Positions 1 to 6,396 of a DNA stretch of 7,451 nucleotides are shown here, in pieces. The notes under the pieces are model-generated. The model ran no database searches and was not told the origin of the DNA. It saw only the letters and a list, made by a program, of their open reading frames with translations. Origin of the DNA: an uncultured Actinomycetes bacterium (lineage in GTDB: Bacteria > Actinomycetota > Actinomycetes > S36-B12). The position numbers and the translations under genes were made by a program. Each line of letters begins with the position of its first letter. Position 1 is the stretch's first letter. Where the stretch lies: contig CAINGG010000494.1 of NCBI GenBank assembly GCA_903848435.1, positions 1 through 7,451 of the forward strand, written 5' to 3'.

Positions 1-25
1 CGGCCCTACGCACGTTGCGGCGGGT

Positions 26-516
26 TCAATCCATGGTCTTGAAGGTGCATGTGACCGTGAAGACACCGTCTTCTCCCACGGCAACCTCGCATTGGCCTCT
101 GGCACCGACGTAGGCGCCGGTCCCGCCGACGATCGCATAGGAGACCTTCGGCTTGACGTTCTGAAGTTCTGCCGCCTGGAAGAGCTCGTCACCCATGATG
201 AGGATGGAGTCCGTGCGCTCCTCGCCGAAAGCGAACTCCGCCTGCACGAACCGTGCCTCGATGTCGCCAGACACCTGGTTGATGAAGGCTTTTCAGCGAA
301 ACCGCCGATCACGGCACCTGACGCATCCACGAGATCGCCGCTTCGGGAGATGAAGTCACCCACCGACGACCCCGAAGATCCAAGGTCCACCGTATTGGAC
401 TGCTGGATCTTCGACTGGAACGACAGGGTTATGGCGTCCGATCCGGAACTGCACGCGGAAACGGCAAACGCACCCACCAAGCCCAAGGACACGGAAGCGA
501 TGATGCGACGTTTCAT
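26..516 (-). pseudogene. Dirigent / allene-oxide-cyclase-like lipoprotein, frameshifted
   Basis: From ATG 516 the reading frame gives a lipoprotein signal: MKRR, a hydrophobic stretch, and lipobox V-S-A-C with the lipidated Cys at residue 22. A stretch GSSVGDFISRSGDLVDASG (about 47-67) follows, like the first strands of dirigent/AOC-barrel proteins. The C-terminal half is in the -1 frame (ORF 26-274 from a GTG) and carries the family signature SYAIVGGTGAYVGARG. The two halves join if one A is added to the AAAA run at 290-293, giving AEKAFINQVSGD and a 163-residue protein. Without that base, the first frame runs open past the window edge with no domain sense, and the second frame has a TGA directly upstream of the join. 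Two Cys in the C-terminal half may form a disulfide. The product would be an envelope-attached small beta-barrel of unknown ligand. It is either a recent pseudogene or a sequencing error; the family call is firm for the C-terminal half. Confidence 0.75.
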
Positions 517-522
517 GATTCG

Positions 523-528
523 ATCCTA
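523..528 (-). promoter_or_regulatory. -10 element (TAGGAT) for the dirigent-like gene, leaderless geometry
   Basis: TAGGAT fits the actinobacterial TANNNT -10 consensus. It lies exactly 7 to 12 bases before the A of ATG 516, so transcription would begin at or next to the start codon. The AGGA inside the hexamer could alternatively serve as a ribosome binding site at about 8 bases spacing, so the two readings compete. No -35 box is evident. The 66-base gap to the divergent hydrolase (517-582) holds nothing else I recognise. Confidence 0.45.
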
Positions 529-582
529 ACGGGCCCACCCCCGCTTGGTCGGCGAGCCGGATACCCGTGGTTCGATGCGCGC

Positions 583-1482
583 ATGACCGAGCGACGCATC
601 CCTATCGACACGCCATCGGGAACGTTCGAGGTGTGGACCCAGACCCTCGGCTCGAATCCGAGCGCACGCGTCCTGCTGCTGCACGGCGGTCCGGCAGCCA
701 CGCACGAGTACTTCGAGTCACTGGCTCCGGCACTCGTCGACGGCGGGCTCGAGGTCATCTACTACGACCAACTCGGATCGCACGCGAGCGATCAGCCCGA
801 CGATACGAGCCTCTGGACGCTCGAGCGCTTCGTCGACGAGGTCGAGCAAGTGCGCATCGCGCTCGGGCTGGACCGCGACGACTTCATCGTCCTCGGGCAC
901 TCGTGGGGTGGACTGCTCGGCATGGAGTACGCGCTCACTTACGGCGACAACCTCAAGGCGCTCATCGTCTCCAACATGATGGCCTCGATCCCGGCCTATG
1001 ACCGTTTCGCGCGCGAGGTGATCATGCCGACGATCGATGCTGCGGCACTGGCACGCATCCAGGAAATCGAGGCGGCCGAGGATTACGGCAACCCGGAGTA
1101 CGAGTCGCTGCTCATGGAGCACCACTACATCCACCACGTGCTGCGCAAGCCCGTCGACGAATGGCCCGAGCCCGTCACCCGCTCGTTCGCGCACCTCAAT
1201 CCGGCCATCTACGTGCCCATGCAGGGCCCGAGCGAGCTGGGGTCCACTCCCGAGGCGAGCCTCTACACCTGGGATCGGTTCGACGACCTCGGGCGCATCG
1301 ACGTGCCGACGCTGGTGATCGGCGCGGAGCACGACACGATGGACCCGCAGCACATGCGCGCCATGGCCGAGCGGCTGCCCCGCGGCACCTACCTGCACTG
1401 CCCCGATGGGAGTCACATGGCCATGTGGGATGACCCCGAGGTCTATGTCAGCGGCGTCCTGGATTTCGTACGCGACCTATAG
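583..1482 (+). CDS. Alpha/beta hydrolase, proline iminopeptidase-like (peptidase family S33)
   Basis: This 299-residue protein has the length and motif order of proline iminopeptidases, which release N-terminal proline or other residues from peptides in the cytoplasm. The oxyanion-hole motif HGGPA is at 34-38 (usually HGGPG). YYDQLGSHAS at 60-69 matches the family's D-Q-x-G-x-G-x-S stretch, with changes. The nucleophile elbow G-H-S-W-G-G places Ser107, the acid is Asp251 in GAEHDTMDP, and His278 is in GSHMAMWDDP. No signal peptide is seen. The middle region (about 125-215) is the expected cap domain. The start at ATG 583 has no clear Shine-Dalgarno; the hexamer TTCGAT at 571-576 is a poor -10. 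The HGGPA and GSHAS changes leave room for a related amidase or esterase activity, so the substrate is uncertain although the fold and triad are clear. Confidence 0.9.
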   Translation: MTERRIPIDTPSGTFEVWTQTLGSNPSARVLLLHGGPAATHEYFESLAPALVDGGLEVIYYDQLGSHASDQPDDTSLWTLERFVDEVEQVRIALGLDRDDFIVLGHSWGGLLGMEYALTYGDNLKALIVSNMMASIPAYDRFAREVIMPTIDAAALARIQEIEAAEDYGNPEYESLLMEHHYIHHVLRKPVDEWPEPVTRSFAHLNPAIYVPMQGPSELGSTPEASLYTWDRFDDLGRIDVPTLVIGAEHDTMDPQHMRAMAERLPRGTYLHCPDGSHMAMWDDPEVYVSGVLDFVRDL

Positions 1483-1513
1483 GAAGCCACCTCGCCTGTG
1501 CCAGGCTGCGCAC

Positions 1514-2029
1514 ATGAGATACCGACTCGGCCTTGCCGTCACCCTCGCCGCAGCCCTCGCGCCCGCCGCATTGATCAACGCTGCACCCGCGTCCGCGCAC
1601 GCGATCGTGGACCTCGAGGGGGATCCGGCGTACGCCGGTCGAACGTCGGCCATCAGCCTCGAGCTCCAGCACGGATGCCTGGCCAACCAGGTCGGCATCG
1701 ACACCGTGGTCGTCTATCTCGAGAAGTCGTATCGCTCCGTGCAGGCCGGGGCAGTCGACGGCTGGAAGGTGTCGGTCAAGCGCACGTCAGACAAGACGCG
1801 CAAGATCACCTACACGCTGACCGGCACACGGCCGGCCTTCAACACTCCTACCTACTTCCCCCTCACCATCGGGTGGCCGTCCACGCCTGGCGTGTATGGC
1901 CTGCCCGTCAAGCAGAAGTGCGAGGGCGAAGTCAACGTGTGGGACGTGCCCGACGGCCCCGCGACGGCCAACCAGCCTTCTCCGCCTCTGTATCCACTGC
2001 CGCAGATCAAGGTCCTGAAGGCGCGCTAG
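1514..2029 (+). CDS. Secreted YcnI-like (DUF1775) candidate copper-binding protein
   Basis: The 171-residue product starts with a Sec signal (R2/R4, hydrophobic 5-24) ending in A-S-A at 26-28. Cleavage there would leave His29 as the new N-terminus (HAIVDLEGDP). This matches YcnI/DUF1775 proteins, which bind Cu(II) through the mature N-terminal His with a conserved Trp; candidate Trp residues here are W143 (VNVWD) and W84 (DGWKV). C55 and C136 could form a disulfide. There is no C-terminal membrane segment, so the protein is probably released or peripherally attached. The reading frame is open upstream to 1406, but only ATG 1514 puts the signal peptide at the N-terminus. It lies 31 bases after the hydrolase stop and could be co-transcribed; CAGGCT at 1502-1507 is a weak -10 at leaderless spacing. 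Classical ycn copper partners (CopC/CopD-like) are not in view. The family match is by motif and layout, not strong identity. Confidence 0.72.
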   Translation: MRYRLGLAVTLAAALAPAALINAAPASAHAIVDLEGDPAYAGRTSAISLELQHGCLANQVGIDTVVVYLEKSYRSVQAGAVDGWKVSVKRTSDKTRKITYTLTGTRPAFNTPTYFPLTIGWPSTPGVYGLPVKQKCEGEVNVWDVPDGPATANQPSPPLYPLPQIKVLKAR

Positions 2030-2030
2030 G

Positions 2031-4184
2031 TCAGCCGGTCGCAGCGCGCACGGTCACCGGCAGCGCGGTCACGGCGGCATTGCCGCTGACCGGGTCGTAG
2101 CGCTGATCGTCGGTGATGTCGTTGACGCTTGCGCCGTCGAGCGACGCCGCGTGCAGCCAGCTCACGCCGTCGCGAGTGCCATGACCCCAGCCATGGGGAA
2201 GGCACACGACACCGGGCATGAGGTCATCGGTCAGTCGTACGTCGGCTGCGATCTCACCGACGCGCGACGAGATGACAGCGCGATCGCCATCGGCCAGGCC
2301 GCGCGACGCACCGTCATCCGGGTGCATCAGCAGGGAATACGTGTTGCTCCCCGTGGTCAATCGCTCGGTGTTGTGCATCCACGAATTGTTGCTGCGCAGG
2401 TGTCGGCGCCCGATGAGCAGCATCTGCTCACTGCGGGCGTCGACAGTCGCCTTCTCCAGCCCGGCGACGACGCGTGGCCAGTCGGCCGTGACCACCGGGT
2501 GGTCGAGGCGGATGCGCTTGTCGGAGGTCATGAGGCGTCGCGGGAGCACGGACTGGAGCGGGCCGAGGTCGAGGCCGTGCGGAAAGCGCTGGACCTTGCG
2601 CAGCGTCAGCCGCTCGCGGTGGCGCACTCCCCAGGGGCCGATGCGCAGCGCGATGTCCACCAGACGCCTCGGGAGAAGCCGTCGACGTGCCTGGTCGAGC
2701 GCCTTGGCCCGACGCGGCCCCATGTTGGCGGCATCGATGCGCGATAGGAGCGCCATCAGGATCTCGGCGTCCGAGCGAGTGTCGGGAGCGGGCTGCACGA
2801 CGCGCGGGCCCCAGCGCACGTGGTTGCGCACGCTCACCGCGGGGAACACCACGTCGAACTCCTCGCGCTCCAGCGCGGCAGTCGGGGGCAGGATGACATC
2901 GGCGTGGCGGTTGGATTCGTTGACGTAGTAGTCGACGGACACCAGGAAGTCGAGGTCGGCGAGCGCGGCATCGATGCGCCGACCGTCGGGCACGGTCAAC
3001 ACGGGATTGCCCGCAACGAGAACCATCGCGCGCACCTGGCCGGGTCCGGGGGTGAGGATCTCGTCGGCGAGCGTCACCGTGGGGAACTCGGCCGCCACCT
3101 CAGGAATCCCGCGCACCCGCGAACGCCAGCGGTCATAGCCGATGAGGTCGGTCGTCTTGGCCCCGATGACAGGCAGATCGAACGCGGGCTCGGCGAGCAT
3201 CCAGCCGCCCGCTTCGTCTAGCCGTCCCGTGAGGATGTTGAGCACATGCACGAGCCAGTAGGCGCTGGTGCCGTAGACCGTCTGGCAGACCCCGAGCCGC
3301 GCGTACACCGCCGCCCTCCGCGCACCCGCCAGGTCGCGGGCCAACTGCCGGATGACGTCGGCCGGCATTCCGGTCGCCTCGCTGACGGCTTCGGGAGTGA
3401 AGGGCGCGACCATCGACTCGATGGCCGCGATCCCATCGACGTAGTCGCGCGCGCGTCCGGGTCGTGCCAGGCCCTCGGTGATGATCACCTGCACCATCGC
3501 AGCCAGGAAGTAGACGTCGGTGCCCGGGCGGATGAAGTGGTGGGCATCCGCGCTGCGCGCCGTCTCGGTGCGGCGAGGGTCGACGACCACGACCCGGCCG
3601 CCTCGCTCACGAATGCCCTCAAGCCTTCGCTTGATGTTGGGCGCGGTCATGATCGATCCGTTGGAGACCAGCGGATTGCCTCCGACGACGAGCAGGAAGT
3701 CGGTGCGATCCACGTCGGGCACGGGAAGAAGAAGCGGCGATCCGAAGAGCAGGTAGCTGAGCAGGTGCTGGGGCTGCTGGTCGACGCTCGCCGCGGAGTA
3801 GCGCTGGCGAGTGCCCAGCGCCTTGAGCAGCATGGGGATCAAGATGATCGGGCCCCAGCCATGCGTGATCGGGTTGCCGAGATAGAAGGCGATGGAGTCA
3901 CCGCCATGGCGAGCCCGCGTCTGGAGCAGTCGATCGGCCACGAGGTCGAAGGCCTCATCCCAGCCGATGCGCTCCCAGCCCGCGGCGGTGCGTCGCACCG
4001 GGTGGCGTAGGCGGTCAGGATCGTTGTGGAGGTCCTGCCAGGCCACGCCCTTGGGGCACAGGTATCCCTGGCTCATGGGGTCCTCGCGATCCCCGCGAAT
4101 GCCGACCACGCGGTTGGCCTCGACGGTGATCTCAAGTCCGCACGAGGCCTCGCACAGGTTGCACGACCGATAGTGGACGCTCAT
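2031..4184 (-). CDS. Molybdopterin oxidoreductase, [4Fe-4S] type (DMSO reductase superfamily)
   Basis: This 717-residue catalytic subunit binds bis-molybdopterin guanine dinucleotide. C8-x2-C11-x3-C15-x27-C43 followed by P-K-G is the N-terminal [4Fe-4S] motif. Central Mo/W-bis-MGD domains follow, including VVGGNPLVSNGS, VVVVDPRRTETARSAD and a second VAGNP repeat. The C-terminal dinucleotide-binding domain spans about 589-717 (LLIGRRHLRSNNSWMHN, LMHPDDG, LPHGWGHG). By eye, the residue matching the Sec/Cys Mo ligand of formate dehydrogenase H falls at Asp135 (SVDQQP); this placement is inference. There is no twin-arginine leader, so a cytoplasmic location is likely. ATG 4184 is chosen over an upstream TTG at 4211 because it overlaps the preceding gene's stop as ATGA, implying translational coupling. 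No electron-transfer subunit or cofactor-maturation gene lies in the window. Substrate unknown; formate dehydrogenase, nitrate or thiosulfate/polysulfide reductase and other activities cannot be separated. The gene ends one base from the convergent gene at 2029. Confidence 0.9.
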   Translation of the reverse strand: MSVHYRSCNLCEASCGLEITVEANRVVGIRGDREDPMSQGYLCPKGVAWQDLHNDPDRLRHPVRRTAAGWERIGWDEAFDLVADRLLQTRARHGGDSIAFYLGNPITHGWGPIILIPMLLKALGTRQRYSAASVDQQPQHLLSYLLFGSPLLLPVPDVDRTDFLLVVGGNPLVSNGSIMTAPNIKRRLEGIRERGGRVVVVDPRRTETARSADAHHFIRPGTDVYFLAAMVQVIITEGLARPGRARDYVDGIAAIESMVAPFTPEAVSEATGMPADVIRQLARDLAGARRAAVYARLGVCQTVYGTSAYWLVHVLNILTGRLDEAGGWMLAEPAFDLPVIGAKTTDLIGYDRWRSRVRGIPEVAAEFPTVTLADEILTPGPGQVRAMVLVAGNPVLTVPDGRRIDAALADLDFLVSVDYYVNESNRHADVILPPTAALEREEFDVVFPAVSVRNHVRWGPRVVQPAPDTRSDAEILMALLSRIDAANMGPRRAKALDQARRRLLPRRLVDIALRIGPWGVRHRERLTLRKVQRFPHGLDLGPLQSVLPRRLMTSDKRIRLDHPVVTADWPRVVAGLEKATVDARSEQMLLIGRRHLRSNNSWMHNTERLTTGSNTYSLLMHPDDGASRGLADGDRAVISSRVGEIAADVRLTDDLMPGVVCLPHGWGHGTRDGVSWLHAASLDGASVNDITDDQRYDPVSGNAAVTALPVTVRAATG

Positions 4185-4669
4185 GACGCGCTCGGGGCAG
4201 GCATCGCGCAACCACGATCGACGTAGTCCTGGAGGGCCTCGCCTCCCCCATCGAAGGCGGGGTCGTTGAAGGCCTCGGTGATATCGGGCAGGGCCTCTTG
4301 CATCGTCGTGCCATCGGCAGCGGCGCTCTTGACGAGGAAGGCCACCGAGCGCGCGCGCACGGCGAATTCCTGGGCCGAGGTGCCCGCCGCATTGATGACG
4401 GGGGTCAGCTGGTCGACGGCGTAGACCATCGCGTCCGCGGCCGCGACCGCCGACATGGAGTCGTTGGCCTGCACGCTCTTGGCGAGATCCACCACCGCGG
4501 TGCCGTAGTCACCCATGGCGGTGAGCGCGAGGGAGCAGTCGACGGTCACCACCTGCGGCCCGGCACTGCTCGTCGGGCCTGTCGATGCGGCATCGGCGCC
4601 CGAGCATGCCGTCATGCCGAGGGCGACAGCAGCAAGCGAGATCGCATAGATGAGCGTGGAGCGCGACAT
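4181..4669 (-). CDS. Putative lipoprotein of unknown function in the molybdoenzyme operon
   Basis: The 162-residue product has a lipoprotein-type N-terminus: a short basic end, hydrophobic residues 6-19 and M-T-A-C with Cys22. A Ser/Gly/Ala linker (23-38) precedes an all-helical-looking, Ala-rich domain. C45 and C154, near the two ends of that domain, could form a disulfide. I recognise no family. ATG 4669 is preferred over GTG 4675 because AGGGT at 4676-4680 sits six bases upstream of the ATG. It is the middle gene of the operon: 12 bases follow the doxX-like stop, and its TGA overlaps the oxidoreductase ATG. The molybdoenzyme lacks an export signal, so direct contact would need a partner or topology not visible here; the two may simply be co-regulated. 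Confidence 0.75.
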   Translation of the reverse strand: MSRSTLIYAISLAAVALGMTACSGADAASTGPTSSAGPQVVTVDCSLALTAMGDYGTAVVDLAKSVQANDSMSAVAAADAMVYAVDQLTPVINAAGTSAQEFAVRARSVAFLVKSAAADGTTMQEALPDITEAFNDPAFDGGGEALQDYVDRGCAMPAPSAS

Positions 4670-4681
4670 GCCCACACCCTG

Positions 4682-5113
4682 TCATCCACCGGCTTCGGCG
4701 TCGCGCCGACGGCGAAGCAGGCTGAGCGCGTCGGTGCACCACAGCGCCCAGATGACGAGGATCGGCTGGAAGAACAGGCGAATCAGTCGCGCCGAGTCGG
4801 TGTCGAGTCCGAACGCGGACCGACCCTCGATGTACTGCCAGACATTGCCTGGGAAGACGGCCACGAAGAACGCCGCCACGACCCAGCCGACCAGCGCCCG
4901 CTGACGCACGATCACGAGCAGGGCCAGCCCTAGCCCGAGCTCGACGACCCCGGAGACGTAGACCACCGCGGACGGCCAGGGCAGCCAGGGAGGCACCTGG
5001 GCCAGGAATGCCTGGTGGGAGACGAAGTGCCCGATGCCCGCGATGACCAGGACGGCGGCCAGGCCCACCCGAGCGATGGTGCGCAGGAGGCTTCCGGGTC
5101 GGATCTCGGTCAT
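4682..5113 (-). CDS. DoxX-like four-helix membrane protein
   Basis: The 143-residue product has four hydrophobic helices at about 12-28, 47-68, 74-92 and 108-127, and ends in a basic RRRR cluster at 134-137. Motifs typical of DoxX-like proteins are visible: GIGHF (26-30), QVPPWLPWP (39-47), SGVVELGLGLALL (54-66) and VAVFPGN (84-90). In mycobacteria DoxX works with superoxide dismutase and a thiosulfate sulfurtransferase in a membrane oxidoreductase complex; whether that role applies here is unknown. The frame is open further upstream to 5296, but ATG 5113 is chosen: it starts right before helix 1, has GGGGG five bases upstream, and leaves the divergent peroxidase intact. It is the first gene of the operon. 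The single Cys126 at the end of helix 4 has no partner in the protein. Confidence 0.85.
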   Translation of the reverse strand: MTEIRPGSLLRTIARVGLAAVLVIAGIGHFVSHQAFLAQVPPWLPWPSAVVYVSGVVELGLGLALLVIVRQRALVGWVVAAFFVAVFPGNVWQYIEGRSAFGLDTDSARLIRLFFQPILVIWALWCTDALSLLRRRRDAEAGG

Positions 5114-5154
5114 GGCAACCCCCGCTCGTCGGCACGCGGATCGGCCGACTTCGA

Positions 5155-5162
5155 AGGATAGT
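5155..5162. promoter_or_regulatory. Overlapping divergent -10 elements, gpx and doxX-like operon
   Basis: On the + strand GATAGT (5157-5162) resembles a TANNNT -10 with one mismatch. On the - strand the same bases give TATCCT (5160-5155), a full match. The + element sits 7-12 bases before an ATG at 5169, which would give a leaderless peroxidase start. The - element would start transcription about 35 bases before the doxX-like ATG, leaving a leader that contains the GGGGG ribosome binding site. Both cannot be occupied by RNA polymerase at once. No convincing -35 is seen for either. Confidence 0.4.
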
Positions 5163-5177
5163 GGCAGGATGCCGTGC

Positions 5178-5666
5178 ATGGCAGAGTCCTTGTACGACCT
5201 GAGCTTCGTCGACAACCACGGCAAAGAAGTCAAGCTGTCGGAGTTCGCCGGCAAGCCCGTCCTCGTCGTCAACACGGCCAGCAAGTGCGGCTTCACTCCC
5301 CAGTACGACGACCTTCAGAAACTGCACGAGCAACTCGGACCGCAAGGGCTGGTCGTGCTCGGATTCCCCTGCGACCAGTTCGCCCACCAAGAGCCCGGGG
5401 ACGACACGCAGATCGAGGAGTTCTGCCGGGTCAACTACGGCGTCACCTTCCCCCTGTCGACCAAGATCGATGTCAACGGCAAGTCCACGCATCCGGTCTT
5501 CAAGTTCTTGAAGGAACGCGCGGGAGGCATGCTCGGCTCATCCATCAAGTGGAACTTCACCAAGTTCCTCGTCGCACCGGATGGCCAGACGGTCAAGCGC
5601 TACGCCCCGAAAACCAAGCCCGGCGAGATCGTCACCGACATCAATCCGCTGCTGCCCCCCTCGTAG
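5178..5666 (+). CDS. gpx: Glutathione peroxidase family thiol peroxidase (Cys type)
   Basis: This 162-residue protein is the usual size for bacterial Gpx, which reduce hydrogen and organic peroxides in the cytoplasm, commonly using thioredoxin in the Cys forms. NTASKCGFTPQY holds the peroxidatic Cys37, encoded by TGC rather than Sec. FPCDQFAHQEPG gives C65 and Gln71, and KWNFTKFL gives Trp125 and Asn126, so the C-Q-W-N catalytic tetrad is complete. C83 in EEFCRVNYGV lies where the resolving Cys of two-Cys thioredoxin-dependent Gpx is found. ATG 5178 has GCAGGA eight bases before it. An in-frame ATG at 5169 is an equally reasonable leaderless start and adds three residues (MPC). It diverges from the doxX-like operon with overlapping promoter elements, which suggests shared control of a redox response (inference). 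Confidence 0.95.
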   Translation: MAESLYDLSFVDNHGKEVKLSEFAGKPVLVVNTASKCGFTPQYDDLQKLHEQLGPQGLVVLGFPCDQFAHQEPGDDTQIEEFCRVNYGVTFPLSTKIDVNGKSTHPVFKFLKERAGGMLGSSIKWNFTKFLVAPDGQTVKRYAPKTKPGEIVTDINPLLPPS

Positions 5667-5705
5667 GCGGGGCTCCGCACGCCGCACCTGACCCGAATCC
5701 GCCCT

Positions 5706-5721
5706 CGCGGCGCGCGCCGCG
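5706..5721. repeat. 16-bp perfect GC palindrome
   Basis: CGCGGCGCGCGCCGCG reads identically on both strands. It lies 40 bases after the peroxidase stop and two bases before the TAGATT -10 of the next gene. It could fold into a stem in the gpx transcript, though no T-run follows as in a classical terminator, or be a protein-binding site over the -35/spacer zone. Such GC-only palindromes also arise by chance in this base composition. Confidence 0.5.
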
Positions 5722-5723
5722 GC

Positions 5724-5729
5724 TAGATT
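5724..5729 (+). promoter_or_regulatory. -10 element (TAGATT) for the SGNH-like gene
   Basis: TAGATT matches TANNNT. Ten bases separate it from ATG 5740, placing the transcription start within about four bases of the start codon, so the mRNA would have almost no leader. No Shine-Dalgarno is present, which fits. No -35 box is clear; the space upstream is filled by the GC palindrome. Confidence 0.45.
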
Positions 5730-5739
5730 CGGTCCTGTC

Positions 5740-6396
5740 ATGGACTGGGTGCGGACCCTCGGTCTTGTCGTGCTGATGCTCGCGGCGTTCACGGCGGGCA
5801 TCTGGATAGCCATTCTCGTCCCCAGCGGGCCACTTTCGGTGTCACCTGCCGAATCTCCCAGTGCACCCGCATCGTCCCCCGCGACATCATCGACAGCTCC
5901 GGTGCCCTCGGCGCCAGCGGCGTACGACGGTGACGTCCTTGCCTTCGGGGACTACGTGCTCGTCAGCGTCCAGCCCTGCCTTCGCAAGCTCGGCTTCGAG
6001 GTCGATGCCGTGTCTGACCGGCGCGTGGATGCCGCCGCTTTCGACCTTCGAGCGATTGACGACAGCATCCCCGGTGGTGTGCTGATCCACCTGGGGGCCA
6101 ACGGCGGGGCTACCGCCTCCGAACTCGACGGGATCATGAAGATCCTGGGCCCGGACCGGATCGTGGCCTGGACCACGATCCAACTCCCTGACGATCCCGA
6201 GCGGTACACCTTCGAGCAGGAGACCAACTCGGCCATTGCCGGGCTCGCGGAGACCTATCCCAACGTGCGGATCTTCAGCTGGAATGCCCTGTCGATGACC
6301 AACCCGGAGTGGCTGAACGCCGACGGGAGCATGACCAAGGCCGGTTGCAAGGCCTTCGCCTCCTACGCCGAGCAGGTCATGCGCGGGGGGATGTGA
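5740..6396 (+). CDS. Membrane-anchored SGNH-hydrolase-like protein lacking catalytic Ser and His
   Basis: The 218-residue protein has an N-terminal membrane anchor (about 7-27), a Pro/Ser/Ala linker (30-60), and an extracellular domain (62-216) resembling the SGNH domain often fused to acyltransferase-3 (OafA-type) O-acetyltransferases. Block I normally reads GDS; here it is G70-D71-Y72. The block III-like HLGANGG keeps Asn121. The last block normally reads D-G-x-H; here it is D195-G196-S197-M198. With the Ser and His both replaced, esterase or acyl-transfer chemistry by the usual mechanism is not expected. The rest of the frame is intact with no stop, so this is more likely a folded pseudoenzyme, perhaps carbohydrate-binding, than a decayed gene (inference). 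C80 and C203 may pair. Its last 20 bases overlap the end of the convergent membrane-protein gene. No acyltransferase gene adjoins it. Confidence 0.75.
   Translation: MDWVRTLGLVVLMLAAFTAGIWIAILVPSGPLSVSPAESPSAPASSPATSSTAPVPSAPAAYDGDVLAFGDYVLVSVQPCLRKLGFEVDAVSDRRVDAAAFDLRAIDDSIPGGVLIHLGANGGATASELDGIMKILGPDRIVAWTTIQLPDDPERYTFEQETNSAIAGLAETYPNVRIFSWNALSMTNPEWLNADGSMTKAGCKAFASYAEQVMRGGM

Noticed and set aside
286..296. Programmed -1 frameshift site in the dirigent-like gene
   Set aside because: GCTGAAAAGCC does not fit X-XXY-YYZ, and no clear downstream stimulatory stem was found by eye.
92..529. 145-residue + strand ORF opposite the dirigent-like gene
   Set aside because: It is antisense to the lipoprotein signal peptide and domain signature, and its own product shows no recognisable domain.
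718..1416. 232-residue - strand ORF inside the hydrolase
   Set aside because: Fully antisense to a gene with an intact catalytic triad; His/Val/Arg-rich composition typical of GC-rich shadows.
1406..1513. N-terminal extension of the YcnI-like protein
   Set aside because: It overlaps the hydrolase end and would bury the signal peptide 36 residues in.
3246..4010. 254-residue + strand ORF inside the molybdopterin oxidoreductase
   Set aside because: Antisense shadow of clearly conserved molybdoenzyme domains; low-complexity Asp/Gly/Arg composition.
4185..4211. Upstream TTG start for the molybdopterin oxidoreductase
   Set aside because: It adds nine residues and a longer overlap. The ATGA overlap at 4181-4184 and placement of the Cys motif near the N-terminus favour ATG 4184.
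4509..5492. 327-residue - strand ORF across the lipoprotein, doxX-like and gpx genes
   Set aside because: It overlaps three better-supported genes in other frames; its middle is Arg/Gly/Ala-rich without domain features.
5667..5678. Short hairpin GCGG-GGCT-CCGC just after the gpx stop, as a terminator
   Set aside because: The stem is only four pairs and has no T-run.
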